DNA of 7,988 nt, taken from positions 1 to 7,988 of the forward strand of contig JAJAZH010000387.1 of assembly GCA_026785815.1 (NCBI GenBank), written 5' to 3'. The notes beneath the pieces are model-generated. The model had not been told where the DNA came from. It searched no databases and worked only from the letters and a program-made list of their open reading frames with translations. This document shows positions 5,663 to 7,988 of this stretch, piece by piece. The position numbers and the translations under genes are program-made. Position 1 is the stretch's first letter; the number at the start of each line of letters is the position of its first letter. Origin of the DNA: Ramlibacter sp. Its GTDB lineage: Bacteria; Pseudomonadota; Gammaproteobacteria; Burkholderiales; Burkholderiaceae_C.

Positions 5663-5835
5663 GCGCAAATCCAGTCATCCCGGACTCAACCTATGGATGT
5701 CATCCCGGGCCAGGCTTGCCCCGGACTCCGATCCGGGGACCCGGGATCCATTCCGCCCCATCTCATCCTCACTTCGCGGCGGCGTCTGGATTGCGGGTCA
5801 GGCCCGCAATGACAGCTCGTTTGGTGACCCTATGA
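5659..5835 (+). other. 58-codon reading frame bridging livF and the ligase (doubtful gene)
   Basis: An ATG at 5659 overlaps the livF stop as ATGA, and the frame runs open for 58 codons to a TGA at 5833-5835 that overlaps the ligase ATG as ATGA. The predicted peptide is Pro/Gly/His/Arg-rich, has no recognisable domain, and is mostly encoded by the repeat element at 5699-5813. It may simply be spacer sequence. If translated, it would carry ribosomes from livF to the ligase start. I do not claim a functional protein. Confidence 0.2.
5699..5813. repeat. Composite palindromic repeat between livF and the ligase
   Basis: The stretch begins GTCATCCCGGG and ends CCCGCAATGAC, so its outer ends form a GTCAT...ATGAC inverted pair, like the element at 996-1073. 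The left half folds into nested stems: ATCCCGGG (5702-5709) with CCCGGGAT (5740-5747), and CCCCGG (5719-5724) with CCGGGG (5733-5738). The right half is a hairpin, TTGCGGG (5791-5797) with CCCGCAA (5803-5809). A partial extra copy of the left end, GTCATCCCGG, is at 5674-5683. These are REP-like dispersed units without a transposase. The cluster breaks an otherwise tightly overlapping operon and could lower ligase expression relative to the transporter. Confidence 0.75.
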
Positions 5836-7685
5836 GCAATCTCTGGGATCTCTCCTCGATCCAGCCCGAAACCCGCATCGTGCTCGAAGGCGACACGATT
5901 GCCGCGATGTTCTGGAACGGCGTCGCCCAGCGCGGCGACCAGGTCTGGATGCGGCAAAAGCAGCTTGGCATCTGGCGCAGCTGGAGCTGGAACCAGACCG
6001 GTGAAGCGGTGCGCGAGATCGCAGGCGGCCTGATGGCGCTCGGCTTCGGCCCCGGCGACACCGCGTCCATCCTCTCGAACACCGTGATCGAGTGGGTGCT
6101 GGCCGACCTCGCGGTGCTGTCCTGCGGCGGCGTCTCCAGTGGCATCTACCCGACCGACGCCGCGTCGCAGGCGCACTACCTGTGCCAGGACTCGCGCACC
6201 AGCATCCTGTTCGTCGAGGACGACGAGCAGCTGGACAAGGCGCTGGCAGTGCGGGCGCAGTTGCCGGGGCTCAGGAAGGTGATCGTGTTCGACATGGAAG
6301 GACTGCGCGAGCTGCATGATCCCGGTGTGATCGGCCTGGCGCAGCTGCGCGAACTCGGCCGCAGCCATCTCCAGAGCCACCCTGACGCACTCGACGAAAG
6401 ACTCAAGAACGTCCGTCCCGATGACCTCGCGATCCTGATCTACACCTCAGGCACGACCGGCCGTCCCAAGGGCGCCATGCACTCTCACCAGGGGCTGGTT
6501 GCGACGGTCCGCGGATACAACACGCTGATCCGCCAGGACCAGCACGACGAGCGCATGTGCTTTCTTCCCCTGTGTCATGTCGCGGAACGCTCAGGCGGCG
6601 AATACTTCGCGCTCTACACCGGAACCGTCCTCAACTTTGTCGAGAACCCCGAGACCGTGCCGGAAAACGTGCGGGAAATCTCCCCCACTGTGTTCGGCGC
6701 CGTTCCCCGCGTCTGGGAGAAGTTCTACTCCGGCGTCATGATTGCCGTGAAGGAAGCCAGTCCGCTGCAGCAGGCCGCCTATGCCTGGGGAATTGGCGTC
6801 GGCAACGCGATTGCCGAAAGGGTCATGGCCGGACAGCCGGTCGATGGCTTTCTGAAGCTCAAGTTCACGCTGGCGCGCTGGATCGCGCTGGACAACGTTC
6901 GCAAGATGATCGGCATCCATCGCGCGCGCTTCCTCAATACCGGCGCGGCGCCGATCTCACCGGACCTGATCCGCTGGTACCTCGCCCTGGGCGTCCCGAT
7001 GCTGGAGGTTTGGGGCATGACCGAATGCGGCATCACGATCGGTGTGCCGGCCACTCGCATCAAGCCGGGAACGATCGGCGTGCCGGCGAGTTTCGCCGAG
7101 ATGAAGGTCGATGCCGACACCGGCGAAATTCTGGTTCGCGGTCCCACACTGTTCATGGGCTATCTGAACCAGCCGGAAAAGACCGCCGAAGCCTTCACTC
7201 CCGACGGCTGGTTCCGGACCGGCGACGTCGGCCTGGTCGACGAAGACGGATTCTTCCGCATCACCGACCGGATGAAGGACATCATCATCACGGCCGGCGG
7301 CAAGAACATCACGCCCAGCGAACTGGAGAACGAGCTGAAGTTCTCGCCCTACATCACGGACGCGGTGGTGATCGGCGACAAGCGGCCCTACCTCACGGTG
7401 ATCATCATGATCGACCAGGAGAACGTCGAGAAGTTCGCGCAGGACAGCGACGTGCCGTTCAGCAACTACGCCAGCCTGACGCGCTCGCCACAGGTGCAGG
7501 AGCTGATCCAGGCCGAAATCGACCGCGTCAACGGCAAGTTCGCCCGGGTCGAGCAGATCAAGAAGTTCTTCCTGCTCGAGACCCAGCTTTCGGCCGAAGA
7601 CGAGGAGCTGACGCCGACCATGAAGCTTAAGCGCAAGCTGGTGCAGACCAAGTACGCCGCGCAGATCGAGGCGATGTACCGGTGA
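5832..7685 (+). CDS. AMP-forming long-chain acyl-CoA synthetase family ligase
   Basis: The 617-residue ANL-superfamily enzyme uses ATP and CoA to activate a carboxylic acid through an acyl-adenylate. Motifs in order are the phosphate loop YTSGTTGRPKGAMHSH (204-219), the adenine/acyl region NTGAAPIS (369-376), WGMTECG (394-400), the ribose-binding Asp465 in GWFRTGDVG (459-467), the hinge DRMKDIIITAGGKNITP (479-495), and the C-terminal lysine region LTPTMKLKRK (593-602). Length and ending match the FadD15-like long-chain group more than short benzoate or acetate ligases, but substrate cannot be inferred safely. The ATG at 5832 fits the family start (MSNLWDL). A frame open to an ATG at 5697 would translate the repeat and is rejected. 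The ribosome binding site is weak (GGTGA, 4-nt gap). Codon usage is uneven, with the middle (about 6540-7199) markedly richer in A/T-ending codons. Its position between transporter genes suggests it activates the imported acid. Confidence 0.93.
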   Translation: MSNLWDLSSIQPETRIVLEGDTIAAMFWNGVAQRGDQVWMRQKQLGIWRSWSWNQTGEAVREIAGGLMALGFGPGDTASILSNTVIEWVLADLAVLSCGGVSSGIYPTDAASQAHYLCQDSRTSILFVEDDEQLDKALAVRAQLPGLRKVIVFDMEGLRELHDPGVIGLAQLRELGRSHLQSHPDALDERLKNVRPDDLAILIYTSGTTGRPKGAMHSHQGLVATVRGYNTLIRQDQHDERMCFLPLCHVAERSGGEYFALYTGTVLNFVENPETVPENVREISPTVFGAVPRVWEKFYSGVMIAVKEASPLQQAAYAWGIGVGNAIAERVMAGQPVDGFLKLKFTLARWIALDNVRKMIGIHRARFLNTGAAPISPDLIRWYLALGVPMLEVWGMTECGITIGVPATRIKPGTIGVPASFAEMKVDADTGEILVRGPTLFMGYLNQPEKTAEAFTPDGWFRTGDVGLVDEDGFFRITDRMKDIIITAGGKNITPSELENELKFSPYITDAVVIGDKRPYLTVIIMIDQENVEKFAQDSDVPFSNYASLTRSPQVQELIQAEIDRVNGKFARVEQIKKFFLLETQLSAEDEELTPTMKLKRKLVQTKYAAQIEAMYR

Positions 7686-7749
7686 CGACCTGCCATTGGA
7701 CGACTTCCATGACTCTCATGCTCTTTCATCCACAGCGGAACCAACTGCA

Positions 7750-7988
7750 ATGACGTACAGATCCACCCTGGTGCTGGCGGCGTTGACCCTGGGCGCCGGC
7801 ATGGCCACTGCCCAGCAGGGCGTGAGCAAGACCGAGATCACGCTTGGCTCGATCCAGGACCTGTCGGGCCCGATCGCCGGCTTCGGCAAGCAGGTGCGGC
7901 TCGGCATGATGCTGCGAGTCGACGAGATCAACGAGCAGGGCGGCGTCAACGGCCGCAAGATCAAGCTGATCGTCGAAGACTCGGCCTA
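7750..7988 (+). CDS. Periplasmic substrate-binding protein of the liv-type transporter (N-terminal part)
   Basis: The first 79 residues are visible and the gene runs off the right edge. Residues 1-21 are a Sec signal peptide: MTYR, then a hydrophobic core LVLAALTLGAGM, then ATA before Gln22, a likely signal peptidase I site. There is no lipobox cysteine. The mature start, ITLGSIQDLSGPIAGFGKQV (30-49), then MMLRVDEINEQGGVNGRKIK (53-72) and LIVEDSA (73-79), is the classic LivJ/LivK-like Peripla_BP_6 fold. It should capture the solute in the periplasm and deliver it to LivHM. It follows the ligase by 64 bp (7686-7749), in which I see no terminator or clear promoter, so it is probably cotranscribed. 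GCGGAA at 7734-7739 is at best a weak ribosome binding site. The ligand pocket is not in the window. Confidence 0.92.
   Translation, partial: MTYRSTLVLAALTLGAGMATAQQGVSKTEITLGSIQDLSGPIAGFGKQVRLGMMLRVDEINEQGGVNGRKIKLIVEDSA

Noticed and set aside
5697..5831. Extended N-terminus of the acyl-CoA ligase
   Set aside because: The 45 extra codons are the palindromic repeat in translation. Family similarity starts at the ATG at 5832.

Overview
This is a GC-rich, densely coding chromosomal window. Gene families, codon bias, and short hairpin repeats with GTCATTCCCG- and GGGGACAG-type arms suggest a betaproteobacterium, probably Burkholderiales or a relative. This placement is an inference from style, not from a marker gene. 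The window contains no phage, IS, CRISPR, tRNA or rRNA.

Layout. (1) Bases 1-509, minus strand: N-terminal 169 residues of an ATM1-type ABC exporter that runs off the left edge. (2) 553-981, plus: a YciA-like hotdog acyl-CoA thioesterase, divergent from the exporter with only 43 bp between the two start codons. (3) 970-1073: a 14-bp tandem duplication followed by an inverted-repeat element (about 78 bp). (4) 998-1933, minus: a crotonase (enoyl-CoA hydratase/isomerase family) gene, convergent with the thioesterase, whose C-terminus is encoded inside the repeat. (5) 1934-2060: a divergent intergenic region with one small palindrome. (6) 2061 to the right edge, plus: a branched-chain-amino-acid-type (HAAT) ABC importer operon, livH-livM-livG-livF, then an AMP-forming acyl-CoA ligase, then the start of the periplasmic binding protein.

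How the genes fit together. The importer has two permeases (LivH, LivM), two ATPases (LivG, LivF) and a binding protein (7750 onward). An acyl-CoA ligase lies between livF and the binding protein gene, a thioesterase and a crotonase are close by, and LivM and LivF have unusual basic tails. Together these suggest uptake of a carboxylic acid followed by CoA activation and beta-oxidation-like processing, rather than simple leucine uptake. The substrate cannot be read from the sequence.

I do not see a clearly new biological system. The items most worth a second look are: a repeat that supplies the crotonase C-terminus and stop codon; a second repeat cluster between livF and the ligase that sits inside a 58-codon reading frame joined to both neighbours by ATGA overlaps; a marked GC3 drop in the middle of the ligase gene with an apparently sharp right edge near 7200; and a crotonase lacking the second catalytic glutamate.
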